Source: Blasia pusilla (taxonomy: Eukaryota > Marchantiophyta > Marchantiopsida > Blasiales). Taken from it: 64,000 nt of DNA. Under the pieces are notes generated by a model, which saw nothing but the letters and a program-made list of their open reading frames with translations, was not told the origin of the DNA and made no database searches. How positions within the stretch are numbered: position 1 is the first letter of the stretch; every line of letters starts with the position of its first letter. This document shows positions 12,561 through 24,551 of the stretch, piece by piece. The position numbers were made by a program, and so were the translations under genes. The stretch spans positions 42,036,001 to 42,100,000 of the forward strand of contig CM114273.1 in assembly GCA_050084515.1 (NCBI GenBank), given 5' to 3'.

Positions 12561-15170
12561 TTTTCATTTCTTATATATTGAAGGTATACTAGTTGGATCG
12601 AACTTTTTTCCCTATGAAATCTCTTGGGATTTGAAGAAAATTCAACCGTTTCAGTTAATACTCATCTATTCTACAAATGAATCCAGAAGTGAGCTAAGAA
12701 GATGGAAGTCTGGTTCTCATAATTAGCAATAGCAACATGAAAAAAAAACTATCCCATAACCAAAACATAAGAATTTCTAATGGCTATTTTCCAACATTGA
12801 CTACTAATTTACTTCTAATTTAAGGAATATATATATACATATACCCAAAATATCTTAATTTTATTTAATGTAAAATCTTAGTCCATTTCCAATATAAAAA
12901 TCTCATAAAAGGGAAAGAGTCTAACATATTATGAACCATATGGAAAAATTACCCATGAGGGGAAGGGGGCATAATTTTAAAAAGGAAGTGCTAAAATATG
13001 AACAAAAAATTTGGAAATTTGGTCAATTTTATACATCCAATGAAATTTTGATTATAATTGAATAAAAGATATATTCACCAAATTTCAAAACTAGTCTTTG
13101 GAAACTCATAAAAGGAGAAAACTGTCGAGACTATTATATGTCCCAAACATAAGAGATATGGATTGGAATGTCCGTAGATGTTAGCTAGAAACTATGATTA
13201 GCTAAGGGTGTAGACCGTAGTTGCCTTGGCCATTACCTAGTACAATAGGAAGCTATAAAGATGTAAATAGATAGTTACAACTAAATTCTCTTCTAAGTTT
13301 AGGGACAAATATTTTATAGGAAAACATTTATAAGTCCCATTTTGGAAAAACGTTAAGATTCATTTTCAGGCAACCTCCCTCTAGCTACGCAGCCAAAGGC
13401 TACCCCCTTCACCAACCCCAACTCCCCCCCAACCTTTCCTTGCGGGCCACTACTATCTATGCCCAAATTGTTGCTCTATCCAATGGTGTTATTTGCACCA
13501 TTATAAAGCATTCACTTATCACCAATATGTTGTTGCAGTAAGGTATCAAATGCCCCTTGAGTTTTCATTTGGTTTTATTTGTGTCTCACATACATGAGCT
13601 TGTCATAGCTTGGTGAAACATCGCTTTCTTGTTCCAAGATCAGCTAAAGTGTTCTTAATCTTTATTGGAAGGTTATGAGGATGAAATCATGTAGGGAGAT
13701 GGCCTAGATGTGGCCATAAGACTCCTATTTTTTTCTTGCAAGTTAGTATTGTTTGGTATTGTGCATGTTGTGCTTTCACTATCTCAACAATATCATTGGT
13801 ACTGCCACACTCTAGATTCTTATTAAAAACCAACAATTGATCACTAATAAATTGATGATAATAGAAATTTTCTCTGATTGATTCGCAACAAGCTAAGCTC
13901 TAGTTTGATGCCCACTCTTGAATGCAAATAAGGCTTTACCAAGCTTGAATATTTTGACTTTTCAAAGAGAAATGGGAGATGTTTTGATTTGGTGCAAATT
14001 CTCATATAGAAATCTATCTTCATGACTTTTATACCAATTTTTTCTATATATAGACAAAAAAGGAAAGGTGACTTAAGGTTTTCTTTCTCTTCATTTACAT
14101 CTAAATTTTTAACTTTTATGGGTAAAAAAATTTATTTCTTATGAGATTTATATGCCCAATAAAAATATTCTAAATAAGATTCATCCTTAGACAATTACTA
14201 CATTCAAAAACTAAGAAGAAGGAAAGAAAAAAAAAAGAATATTGTAACCCCTAAAAGAAAACTTGGACTTTATCTTACTAAGGGCATATTCAATGAGTTG
14301 AAAAGTTGCACGTTCATGTCATCTCTTTAAGCTTTGATTTATCAAAAATTAGTAATGTGGTTTAATTAGTCCCATCGTGTGTTCCTTTGACAAATCATCA
14401 ACAAAGATACACTCTTTGTCCCTTTTTGAGGATATATTCTTGAAAAATTTTACATTGAAGGAAGTCTTCACCAAAAATTAGTCCCCACTCTTCCCATGGG
14501 AACCATAAATGCCTAGAATTCCAATGATCTAGAAAGTCAACTTGCTGATTTTGAAAGTTTTCAAGATTTAAGTTTCAAATTTTTGAAATAAAATACAGCC
14601 AAGAAGTGGATATTTATGCATACTACGCCTTAAAACTAGTAAAATCTTTGAAAACTAAAGCACATACTTCTTTAATGAAAAGACCAATATGTGATGAAAA
14701 AACTATAGACTATATAGAAATTTTAAATTTATAAGTTCAGAAGTATTTTTTCAACGAGAAAATCACTTGTTGAGAAATTTCACAAGATGATAAATTAAAA
14801 TATGTCTAGAATTTTCTAATTAAAATATTAGGTTCCCATCCTAAAGTCAAAATGAAAATTTATTACTTACATAAATTTCTAGCCTCTAAAGTAACGGTTA
14901 CATAAATTCATATATATCATTATGTTTGGAGTCTATGAATTAATATTATAGCCAATTTTGCAAAGGAACATAGATTAATGCAAAGGATTTACGATATAAT
15001 TTATGAACCACTCATAAATAAAACAAACTCGATGTAGAGGATTGCCATAATAACAACATTAATTTATTTTTGAAAAGGAGTGTAAGGTGTATTTAGGAAC
15101 GAAAGAGAAGACTAGACTCATCTAGAGCGAGAGCCAACTCAAGGAAGAGGAGTAGCTAAGGAGAGAACTA
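12561..15170. other. Long AT-rich stretch without genes
   Basis: No open frames of note on either strand, no terminal repeats recognised. Only the short LINE-like match near 13,975 stands out. Confidence 0.45.
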
Positions 15171-15219
15171 GGGAAAGAAGAATACAGAGGTTAAGATACA
15201 AGAGGTAGTCATACATTCG

Positions 15220-15425
15220 TCCATGGAAAGGAGAAGGGACACCTGATCCAGTATGGACTAAAAGATGCATTCTCTAGTGGAAGGGAAAGGGACATTGGAC
15301 CCAAAGAAACCAGATTTGGTAGTGTTTGAGTAGTATAGATTCCGGAAATTTGAAGGTAGTGGAATCCGGTGGTATTAGGAAATACATATCCAATGGAGGG
15401 GAGAAGGGACACCGGATCCAATAGT
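15220..15425. repeat. Three imperfect short direct repeats
   Basis: Related segments of about 30 bp begin near 15,222, 15,278 and 15,392, each centred on GGGACA followed by CCGGATCCA-like sequence (GAGAAGGGACACCTGATCCA, GAGAAGGGACACCGGATCCA). They could be subrepeats of an old LTR. The flanks to 16.3 kb hold no gene. Confidence 0.55.
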
Positions 15426-16339
15426 AATGTCAAAAGGATTAACTAGTGGGAACAAGCGGGAGATAGATGGTAAGGAGAAAGTAACAAAGATGCAGTAGCA
15501 AGTGGCAGAGTGTGGGGTCAAGAGACACCACGGTTGTACATGGACAAAGTTTGAGTAGGAAGTTTTTTGTGTATCGTGTGTCTTGCATCGGTGCCTCCAC
15601 TCCCGCCCCACATCTTGCACCCTTTCCCCCCAGAAACCTACTACAATAGATGTGGGAGTGCCCCGCCCTACGTCTTGCAAAATTTCTTATACACAATAAA
15701 TTATTCCCAAAATAATTCTTATGATTTAGATTATTATGAGGGATTAAGAAATTAAATGCTCTATAGATGTTATATGTCTTTTTTTCTAGAACCAAAATCA
15801 ATCATTAATACTTATTCATAAGACCAAAAGTAGCCATCATAACTTTTGCTATTAAGACTTGTTTATATACCTTTCATTCTTTAAATATATATTTTTTAGT
15901 TTTTTTAAATCTCAGTTTTTGTGTGCATTGTACGGGCTATTATTATGACTAGATATTATAACTAGTGCCTAAATATTATAACTAGATTCACAAAGAAGGT
16001 GATTTTCCAATTTGTGTGTGATTTACCTATCTTTTTATTGCACAAAGATAGCTAGGTGCAACTATGGATTGGGAAGATTTTCTTGACTTTTTATACCATA
16101 AGTATGCTTTTTCCTATCTTCTATTGGTAATTTATAAACTCATGGACATCCCCTAATGCTAAATACATACCATATGAAAAATTTTTAATGTAAAAGTAGA
16201 AATATTTGTGTTCCTCGCATGAGAAATAGAATCTAATCCTTTGAGATTAAAAACCCTACATATGCACGGACTCCACACTAATAGTAATAATAAACAAGTA
16301 GTATACATCACGTTCCATGTATGGGGATGAAAAGACTAA

Positions 16340-16510
16340 TCATGTTAGGGATTAATTATGATGCACATAAATTCAAAGTTTTCTTGTTCAAAAGATTTTC
16401 TTGCTGCCCTGTTGTCACATGTCAATTGGATGCGTGTTTGTAAATCAAGAAAAAATTCTCTAAAAATAATATATATTATTATGGGAGAGTGCCCTTATAT
16501 CCTATATTCG
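16340..16510. mobile_element. Helitron-like ends, two in opposite orientation
   Basis: 16,380-16,460 is the reverse complement of the interior of the 39-kb Helitron-like units (TTTCTTGCTGCCC, then TTTGTAAATCAAGAA). Directly after it, TATTATTATGGGAGAGTGCC is the plus-strand 5' end of the same family. The same 5' end recurs at 33.54 kb. No matching 3' hairpin was found for either. Confidence 0.5.
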
Positions 16511-16552
16511 GTGTCTTCCCTCCTTATGACATCTGTCTTTTTCGGCCTCTAA

Positions 16553-16783
16553 GGGCAGGGTCCCATGGGCCTCAGTAGAGGTTGCGGCGACCTCATTTCT
16601 ACGACCAGTGTATTTCCCTAGGACAAGCCAAGAAAGTACATAGGGTTTCAGCAAAAACCGTTAGATATGCATTGAAAAGCGTCGCCAGGATGCTGGACAA
16701 TTTCTGCGCCCAAAAAATTTGGGTGTAGAAAAAGTGGCAACCCCTTAGGGTTGCCGCAACCTATGGGCCATGGGACCCGGCTC
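16553..16783. mobile_element. Tourist-like (PIF/Harbinger-type) MITE, 231 bp
   Basis: Imperfect terminal inverted repeats of about 40 bp: the left end GGGCAGGGTCCCATGGGCC matches the reverse complement of the right end GGGCCATGGGACCCGGCTC, followed inside by GGTTGCGGCGACC on both sides. It is flanked by TAA at 16550-16552 and 16784-16786, the 3-bp target duplication typical of PIF/Harbinger insertions. It has no coding capacity. A second copy lies at 47,887. Confidence 0.75.
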
Positions 16784-17029
16784 TAATAGATTGAGAGGTG
16801 TTGTTCTCCCCATAATCCTTTTTTGAAACCCAAACCTTTGTCTTTCCAAGCTAATTTTCATTCGATTGTGCAAAGTACGAGCACGGACTAATATAAAATA
16901 TTACCCTACTACCATGCAAAATTTCTTTAATTATTAAATAAATTTATAACCCTTACGAATGAATTATAAAACACCATTAAATAAACCAACCAGCAAGTCA
17001 GATAAGCTGAAATAACTACGGTGGTCAAG

Positions 17030-17410
17030 GTAACCCAACCTACCGACCGCGGGAGGACGGACGACCTGAGCCGAAAGTTAACCGGAAGACTCGACTATCA
17101 GTTGACCGTCGGGTGTGTGGTGTGACTTTTGCGTGCGTGCCAAGGACTCTCCGTCCCAAGGAAGGACAGGAAGGAGTCCGGACTCCGGACTCCGAAGCAC
17201 CGGAGGAGTCGAGGACCCCGAGTTAAGGGAGCCGGATGAGCCGGTCTGCGGGACAGGTATGCTCGCAAGCCAAAGTCCGGAGCCCAAGGTTCCGGGAAGG
17301 TTACCCCAACTCGGAGACTCGGACCGGCAGTATGCCCGATTCTCCACTTGGGTGTGCCCCACGTGAGGCCGCGGGGATAGTTGACCGCACATGAGACAGG
17401 TGTCGTGCTG
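17030..17410. other. GC-rich block of unknown origin
   Basis: An abrupt GC-rich segment in AT-rich DNA with runs of CCGGACTCCGG-type near-palindromes and ORFs on both strands (plus 17115-17366, minus 17078-17392). No domain recognised. It could be an LTR fragment or captured sequence. Confidence 0.3.
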
Positions 17411-18890
17411 AGGCAGCCCCGAGGGTCTTTCTCACCACTTTTGGAATTATGTTTAACTAATCAAAAAGCTTCATGCAGATTTGGCAGATTAGTGCCTGCT
17501 TTGAGTATTTGACAGTTATTTCGTTTTATTTGTTTTGTTATTTATATTATTTTTCTTTCTATTTTTAAGGTTATGTCTTGTTTTCGTGAGGGAATCGAAG
17601 TTGTCGTCATGCCTTATCCTTTCTATTTCTACATGGAAAAAGGAATTAATGAGGTCTAGGGATGTTACCCTAATCTTGTTGGAGAGTGAATTTTCCTTTT
17701 CTTTTTTTTTCAAAACCTTTGAAGAGTAAATGCACTTTTGAAAAGAAAGAGGTAGTCAAACTTGTTCTCTTATTAATTTATTTAAGGTAAATTGGAAAAT
17801 CCGTCGTTTTGCACAAAGTAAAGTCCTTGTACCCTCTTGCTGATTGCAATATATGGTGTTTCAATTGTGTGGTACCAAAAATGACTGTAATATTTTTTAA
17901 TCATGTCATCATAATTTTTTTTTAATATAATAGGTTCTTGTTGTGTCGTGTCACAATGTAAATCAAATCAATGTTTGTAAATAAAGAAAACTATCACTAT
18001 CATCTTGTAATAGTACATATGCATTTTATATGTTTTTTTCTGGTTTTAAGAAATATGTCATTATGAAGTAACATATTTAGGGTTAGAAAAGACAATGCCC
18101 TCTTTCCAATGGGATGGGCTTACGATTGTATCTCAAAATCGTAGTGTACCTTGAGAGGCGTCCCATCTCAAGTAACATCTACACACGTAATCCCTTTTGG
18201 GATCTCATATTAGGAAATTTAAAGATATATCTTCATCATAGAAAATGCGCACTTAGTAGTAGTTGTAGTTTTCTAGGTGTTTCTTATATTGTCTCTATTG
18301 TTGGTGAGTTTAGTCAATAGGGGGAATGCCCCCTTCTTCTTTTTCAGGGTTGTTTGTGGTCTTCGGGTACTTGACTCTTTGAGTCCCCTCTTTTGTGTTT
18401 ATGATGGATTTTCCATCGTGCATTTTTGTTGAGGTTCATCACTTGTCCTAAAGGGGTTATTGTCACACTTCAAAATAAAATTAAGTATAATTTTTCCTAT
18501 TCCAATATTAGAAATGAAACTTGGAAATTATTCTCCTCTAAGACCTCCTCATAAAAGTATTCATCCACATAATTTTTCCTCGTGGCCACTTCTTCTTCTT
18601 ATAAAACTTTTTTTCCACTTCTAATGTTTCAAAGATGAAAAATCTTATTGTTCATCTACCTCATTTTAATCAACCCAAATTTTCCAAGAAAATTTGGAAT
18701 CAAGTGACCTCTTCACTAACCCTCAAAGTTTATTAACTTTCTTCATACAAGCCAAGTTGGTTCTATTGCCACTATTATTTCCATTCAATTGAATAAATAA
18801 TAGGGATTCTTCAACAATTCCATCACTCTCTCTTGGATCCAATATAGAAGGATTATGAATTCCCTAAAACTTTAAATGTTTTTTTTGAAT
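17411..18890. other. AT-rich intergenic DNA
   Basis: No supported features. Confidence 0.4.
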
Positions 18891-18929
18891 TGAAGATATC
18901 AATTCAAAACAACATCTCGTAATTGTACG

Positions 18930-19819
18930 ACCACTAATATGGATTTAGGTTTCAAAGCCACTCCATTGTAAGTCCATTTTTGTTAAGAGTGGCTACTTTG
19001 TGAGTCCACTTCAAGCCCATTGTGGCTCCATTTAGCTTTATGAGTGACACTGTTGATTTGTGAGTGCCAAAAATTATTCTGCCCTTGTGACTACAAAGAC
19101 TTGCATTGAGCACGAAAGAGATTTACAAACATGATTGTAGGTCATACTCATAATTTACAAATAACTATTTCTCATACTCATACTTTGTGAGTATGGGGGT
19201 CGGGGGCTAGCGTTGAAATCATATGAGACTTGCAGTTTGTGAGTCCCAAAACTCGTAAGAAGTCATTTGCGAAGCTAGATCTAGCTTTAAATGTGTTTGG
19301 GTAGAACTTTTTTTGATGGTTAAGGACATATAGATGAGTAAATCTCCTAGTATTACATGTTTCTTTTTCTCAAAAATCAGTCCAAATTAAGCAAAAAAAG
19401 GAACAAAAGAAACTTCTTTATGAGTGCAAAAAACCACTATATTGCAAGTTCTTTGCAAGTTTCTTGCAAGTCCAAAACTACTACTTCGACTTGCAAAAAT
19501 TCACTACTTAAACTCACTATTTTGGGACTATTTTCTAAGTGATTTTTGAGTCATTTTTTGGTGACTATCCAAACTTGCAAGCACCTGCAAATGACTCACA
19601 AAGATGTAAGTCAAATATGAATATTGTGCAAGCATTTTGCAAAGTAAATTGCGAGTAACTTGCGAGTTGAAGAAAATGGAACTTTTGATCCACATTGCAA
19701 TCACAAATTGTGATTCAATTGCAAGTGTGAGACTCAAAAGTTTTGCAATTCCACTATGACTGTATTGCAGCTTCATTATGGCTCCCACAACTCACAAACT
19801 TGCTTTGAATGTAGTAGTG
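18930..19819. mobile_element. Possible CACTA-type element end with subterminal repeats
   Basis: The segment is packed with short words in both orientations (ACTTGCAA, TTGCAAGT, TTTGTGAGT, ACTCACAAA), as in CACTA subterminal regions. It stops at ATGTAGTAGTG (19,819), whose reverse complement is CACTACTACAT. A CACTAATATGG at 18,930 is a weak candidate for the other end. No transposase is present, and the left boundary is uncertain. Confidence 0.3.
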
Positions 19820-19859
19820 AATAGAATCCAAGTTGACACACTTTAATGATTGGATTCTA

Positions 19860-22430
19860 CAGAGAGCCAAGAGGTTCAAGTGGGAGGGAACGCGATATGT
19901 ACATGAGGAGTTTTTTCATTTTGGAATAAAGCGAACGTACAACTTACTCCAAGTTTAGTATTGGTGGCGCAACATGCATATTGAGATTTAGCACTTTGTA
20001 GCTAGGTGTATGGTATGTGACTGAATATGAGCATCCTTCAATGCTCCCACTCCGCAGTTTTATCCTTTTTTGATTATAAGATTAGGTTATCACTGGAGTC
20101 TAGACTTCACGAGACCTTTGCCATTGACGGGGCATTATCATAAGTACATATTGGTTACTATGGAGCATTTCTCCAAGTGAATAGAGTTGGTTGCAGTACC
20201 AGACAAGGTAAGCGAGGGAGCGGTGTCGTATAGTAAAATCAGCCAATGTGTAAACTCCTTCCTCATTAAGTGTTAGATAGAGTTTTATTAGTATTAAATA
20301 AATTAGCTTAGGAAAAGGAAATTCACATGTTTAAACCTCGTTATGGTGCCTCTTTTATGCGGGCCCAACTTTAGGAAAAGAGGTAATAAATAAAAGATGA
20401 CTTTATAAAAGTAAAGTAGTGAAGTTGATCCTTTAATGAAAAACAAAAGTAGTCTTGGTTGGTGGCTAGGGTAGTTGGGGTAATTTGGAAAATAACAAGT
20501 AGATAAAAGAGGATATTTTGAAGAGATAAGAGGAAATCTACTTGTGTCAAAATATGATTCGCTAAGCCTTGAGAGGAAGCCATGTGGCACAAAATAAGAT
20601 TAGCTCTATTTCGTACTCTTGTGGATCCCTTGTGAGTATATAAAGAGGAGGGACCTTCAAGGGTACATCACCTTCTATTTCACATCTTGAGTCTCTCGTG
20701 TCACTCTTGAGTGTATGGCTTTACGATTTCTTGCTCTTCCAATGAGAGTGGATCACCCCTATTGGGGGAATAACTTGACCATGGTCTATTCTTCAAGAGG
20801 TTTCTAGATTATGGTATGTGTGGAGATGAGAGGCTTCTCACCTTAGAGGAGTTTAGTCATACCAAAATAGTGAATGTTTTGGCTTGTTATTTTTCCAATG
20901 AGAGTGGATTACCCCTCTTGGGAGAATAATTCCGCCAAAGCCCATTCTTGAGGAGAGTAGATAATGTCTTTCAAGCATGGATAGGGATGGAGCATGAGTT
21001 GTTCCCAACTTTCCTTTCCTCAATCCTTACCATGTCAAGGTACTCTTCGTAGATAGGCACTGGTTCACTCGCTATTTAGTTTATCACTTTGGGGAGACGT
21101 TCATGAACCAGGTCATGCAATCTCTAACTCCGGTGATTCTTCTTATCGTCACATACGGAAGGACATGGGATTGTACGTTGTATGTCCTTATATAGCGATC
21201 CATGGACGTGAATAGGCCTACTCAAGTAGGATTTAACACTAGTTGTGCTATCTTTCTCGTGTACAAGCGTAAAGTAGTTTATAAGGATTTTATAGTTAAG
21301 AATTTTGGGGTCCGATGTTACGAAGAAGTGATCGCCTCGGCACTTCCATTTGTGATACTTGTCGTAAGAGAATGGAGAGTATACATAATATTTGTATTAA
21401 AAAAGGAGAACTTCTTAGAGAGTTCACCTTGCATCGACCACGTCTGCCGTAGCTAGAAGGCCCGCCCTTACTCGAAGAAAGGCTCTCGACACGACAATGG
21501 CTTATGTGTTTCTAGATCGTGTGCTCAATCATTTTGGTGCACCGGCAGAGTTCTTGATTGATCAGGGTACACATTTCATAGGACAATTTCAAGCCTTGTG
21601 TAATTAGGCACTGATAGCGTGATAGATCATCACATCATGCGAAGAGATCGTCCTGAGGTACAATGGTCGGCGGAGAAAGTAGTATAGATGGTGAAGTGAG
21701 GGTTACGTAAGTATGGATTGCAACGAAGACATTTGAGGTAGGGGGACCTATAGTTGCGATGGTTGGCTATGGATATTGCTTTAGTTGATAGGCATCCTTG
21801 GCGTCATTTTCATCTTACTTTTTGCTCTATGGGAGAGAGATAGGCTTACCCACAGCTATTTGATGTGACATGGCGGAGGTGTTGGATCTTGATGACCCAT
21901 ATATGTGGATGCAAGCATATTCTCAGAGGGCGGAGATTTTTTGTAGAGTTATGCCCATGACATTTAAGAACTTAGCTATTGCTCAACAGAGACATACATA
22001 GGGAACGTAATCACTCGTGGAAGAGGTTATAGTCCAAGGATTAGGAGGTTCCATCCTAGAGATTATGTGTATATATAGTATGCAACATCCACAACGCTAG
22101 ATGTCACTATAGGGCCCATGATTTTTCGTGTGCATAAGATGTTACCGCATGAGTGGAGTTCTCATGTTGGAGGGATGGGATGATATGGTTTGGAAGGACC
22201 TTGTGTGTAAGTGTGCACCAAATGATCTTTTGAACGTAGACGGGATCATAGATGCAAGCTTGGCAATGGTACTTGCGGGCTTGAGGTGTATGTTGTGTGG
22301 ATCTACGAGGGATGTAGCCACCATGATGATTGTTATCGAGGGTGGCATAGATATGTTGTGTTTAATCCCCCCTTTTGACGCATCTCCCATGGGACGATGG
22401 TTATGTCCTAGATATATGTAGGGTAGTAGA
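19860..22430 (+). pseudogene. Ty3/gypsy integrase with degenerate PHD finger (plus-strand copy)
   Basis: Three-frame reading of 19,890-20,220 gives an integrase zinc-binding region (HFGIKRTYNLL, YWWRNMH, CMVCD, ASFNAPTPQF) that matches the copy at 50.0 kb. The match resumes at 21,490-22,420 with HFGAPAEFLIDQGTHFIGQF (the DQG Asp is intact here), RVMPMTFKNLAIAQQ and the C-terminal block LMLEGWDDMVWKD. After that comes a damaged PHD finger (LRCMLCGS ... GRWLCPRYM) ending at 22,421. Integrases join element cDNA to chromosomes; the PHD tail probably guided it to chromatin. There are many stops, AT-richness is high, and one insertion interrupts it. It is an old dead copy. Confidence 0.85.
20230..21490. 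mobile_element. Insertion splitting the integrase fragment, possibly a solo LTR
   Basis: Alignment with the 49.7-50.0 kb copy is lost after GAGGGAGCGGTG and resumes at CTTATGTGTTTCTAGATCG, so about 1.25 kb is inserted. The insert has TATATAAAGAGGAGGG (about 20,637), like an LTR promoter. It also has two copies of a phrase containing CCAATGAGAGTGGAT about 160 bp apart. No coding domain is present. The exact ends and target duplication could not be fixed. Confidence 0.5.
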
Positions 22431-23481
22431 TCATGTCAGGTAGATATGATATATGCCATCTGAAGTCAGCGAGACATAAATCCCCGCTAGGAGGATAGTC
22501 GGAATGATGTCTGATTATTTTGATGGGACTCCGTTAAGGAAAAGGATCATTCTCACTTTCATGTTTGATGAAAATATTATTTAGAAGTCTATCCTTGTAA
22601 GTCAACAAGTACGATAACTAGTAGGTAATCTAACTACGACTAAAGTCTTCTTTTAGTTTCAATATAGGTGCACCAAGACAAGCACCCATTGATGCAGCTT
22701 CCTCTTTGTGTATTTTAGATATAGGTATAATTTGTGTCATTCTTTTCAAAGAACCAATATCTTCATCTATCCGTGTTGTTTTGAACACACATAAAAAAGT
22801 GAAAGAAAAGTAAGAGATGTTCATATAAACTCCTTTGATTAGGCTAATGCATATAGTGTATGAAGAGATAAAGATCGAAAGTTAAGGAGAAGAAAGTTAG
22901 GAAGAGACGCATGCAAATTTAGACATGAGATTTATCTAGAGGAGACAAGAAAGCCAAAGGATCTTGACGTAGATGGTAAAGAAGGGGTTGGTATTAAATA
23001 CATGTTCAATTGGTTCACACCAATAGGAAGTAGCAAGGTGCAGTTTAGTTATGACAATAATGATGTGCAATGGATTGAACTCAACTCTGTCATATGTAGT
23101 ATGACTATCACATATAAGAAAGGAATCATAGACATGTGGATTCTAGATCCACATGGGAGGAAGGTAGTACATGAATTTTTGAAATGTAAAAAAACCAATG
23201 ATGAATAAAATTGTTTTTTGTATGCTATATGACTATATTTGTGCCTCGTATGTGGAATGGAAATTTTTTAAAAATTCATTCTATTATAATTCAAGGTGTT
23301 TAGCCTTAAAATCATAAGTAATTAAGGTGTGTTTTATAGGGATTTCATCACACAGAATGTATTTGGCTATGAATAGTGACATCCCCGCCCTTTTCTTATG
23401 ATGTGCAAGAATGATTATAAAAGAATATAAATTATACCACCACCATTGTAACAAGTATGATTTGTATAGGATACCTATGAG
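22431..23481. other. Intergenic DNA with one unassigned 68-codon ORF
   Basis: The ORF at 23,002-23,208 (plus) opens MFNWFTPIGSSK and shows no known domain. The rest has no supported feature. Confidence 0.3.
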
Positions 23482-23958
23482 TAAGGTTGCATGGAAATGG
23501 ACAAGATCGAACATGCCACCACTCGGGTTGCCCGCACAAGGGGTGGGGCGCAAGGGAAAAGTATAGGGCTAGGTGTGGGGTGTGAGATAGGAGCGCATAG
23601 GGATGGGCACGGGGTGCGTGTTAGGGTGGGGACAAAGGGCGGGGGTGACAAGATATGCAGGGTGGGATGGAAGGTGCTCTGCCCAACAAAAAAAACCCCC
23701 CAAAAAAATCTAAACTCACCCGTTGTCTTGCCATGTGGTGGGGATGGATTTGCAGGGAACAAGGATAGGGCACAGGCATAGGTACAAGGGCACGAATAGG
23801 AGGTGGGTCAAGGTGTAGGGACGAGTTGGCAAGGATGCGAGAAACAGGCGGGAGTGGATACGGGATGCATGATATGAGAAAAATTTCACACAAAGACATC
23901 TCCGTCCGTAGAACGAACATAAGTCCACGAACATGGACGTTTTTCACGTGCAACCTTA
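23482..23958. mobile_element. TIR element, AAGGTTGCA family, best-bounded copy
   Basis: The left end TAAGGTTGCATGGAAATGGAC and the right end ...TCCATGTTCG on the opposite strand form imperfect inverted repeats that both begin TAAGGTTGCA. The interior is GC-rich with GCCCGCA and GGCACGGGG phrases and a GTCCACGAACATGGACG block near the right end. It is non-coding and non-autonomous. Related copies lie near 33.4, 38.2-38.7, 42.8-43.1 and 58.1-59.0 kb. Confidence 0.55.
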
Positions 23959-24545
23959 TTCATGAGGTATTTTATTTTATCATGATAACACCATAATTCT
24001 TATTGACATAATCTAATCGATGGCTGCAAGGTATTGAAAGCATCCAAAATAGGAAAAATGTGCACAATGTGGAATCTCTTTATGCAATGTTTACCAAAAT
24101 GCACTATATTGCAATTATAGTGGGGTTTCAAATTTTTGATTTAAAACCCTTTCTAGAGTTGGTGAGCAACAAGACTCATGTATTAAGGATAACATACAAA
24201 GAAATTCTCTAAGTTCCTAATTTCTATAGTGTTATTATTTTTATTAGATTGATGTGTACTTTCCAAGATGGAGTACTTAGTCATTTAGAGTATTCAATTG
24301 AAGATTGAAATTGGAAAGGAAGAACCATGAATAGATATTAAGCAGCAATGAAATATGGAAAGAATAGATGACATTGTTGCTCGTATAATAGCATAGATGG
24401 TATCATGGGAAGACATGTGGAATGATCAATAAAAGGAACTAATGATACATAAAAAATCGGATTGACTATGAAGATGAGCAAGATTGAAAAATGGGTATGG
24501 AAATTCCACTAAGCATTGGCATGTGACTAAGCATACATTGTGTTC
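23959..24545. other. AT-rich intergenic DNA
   Basis: No supported gene; a weak resemblance to copia GAG-pre-integrase sequence (24,170-24,290) was not strong enough to call. Confidence 0.3.
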
Positions 24546-24551
24546 AAAATT

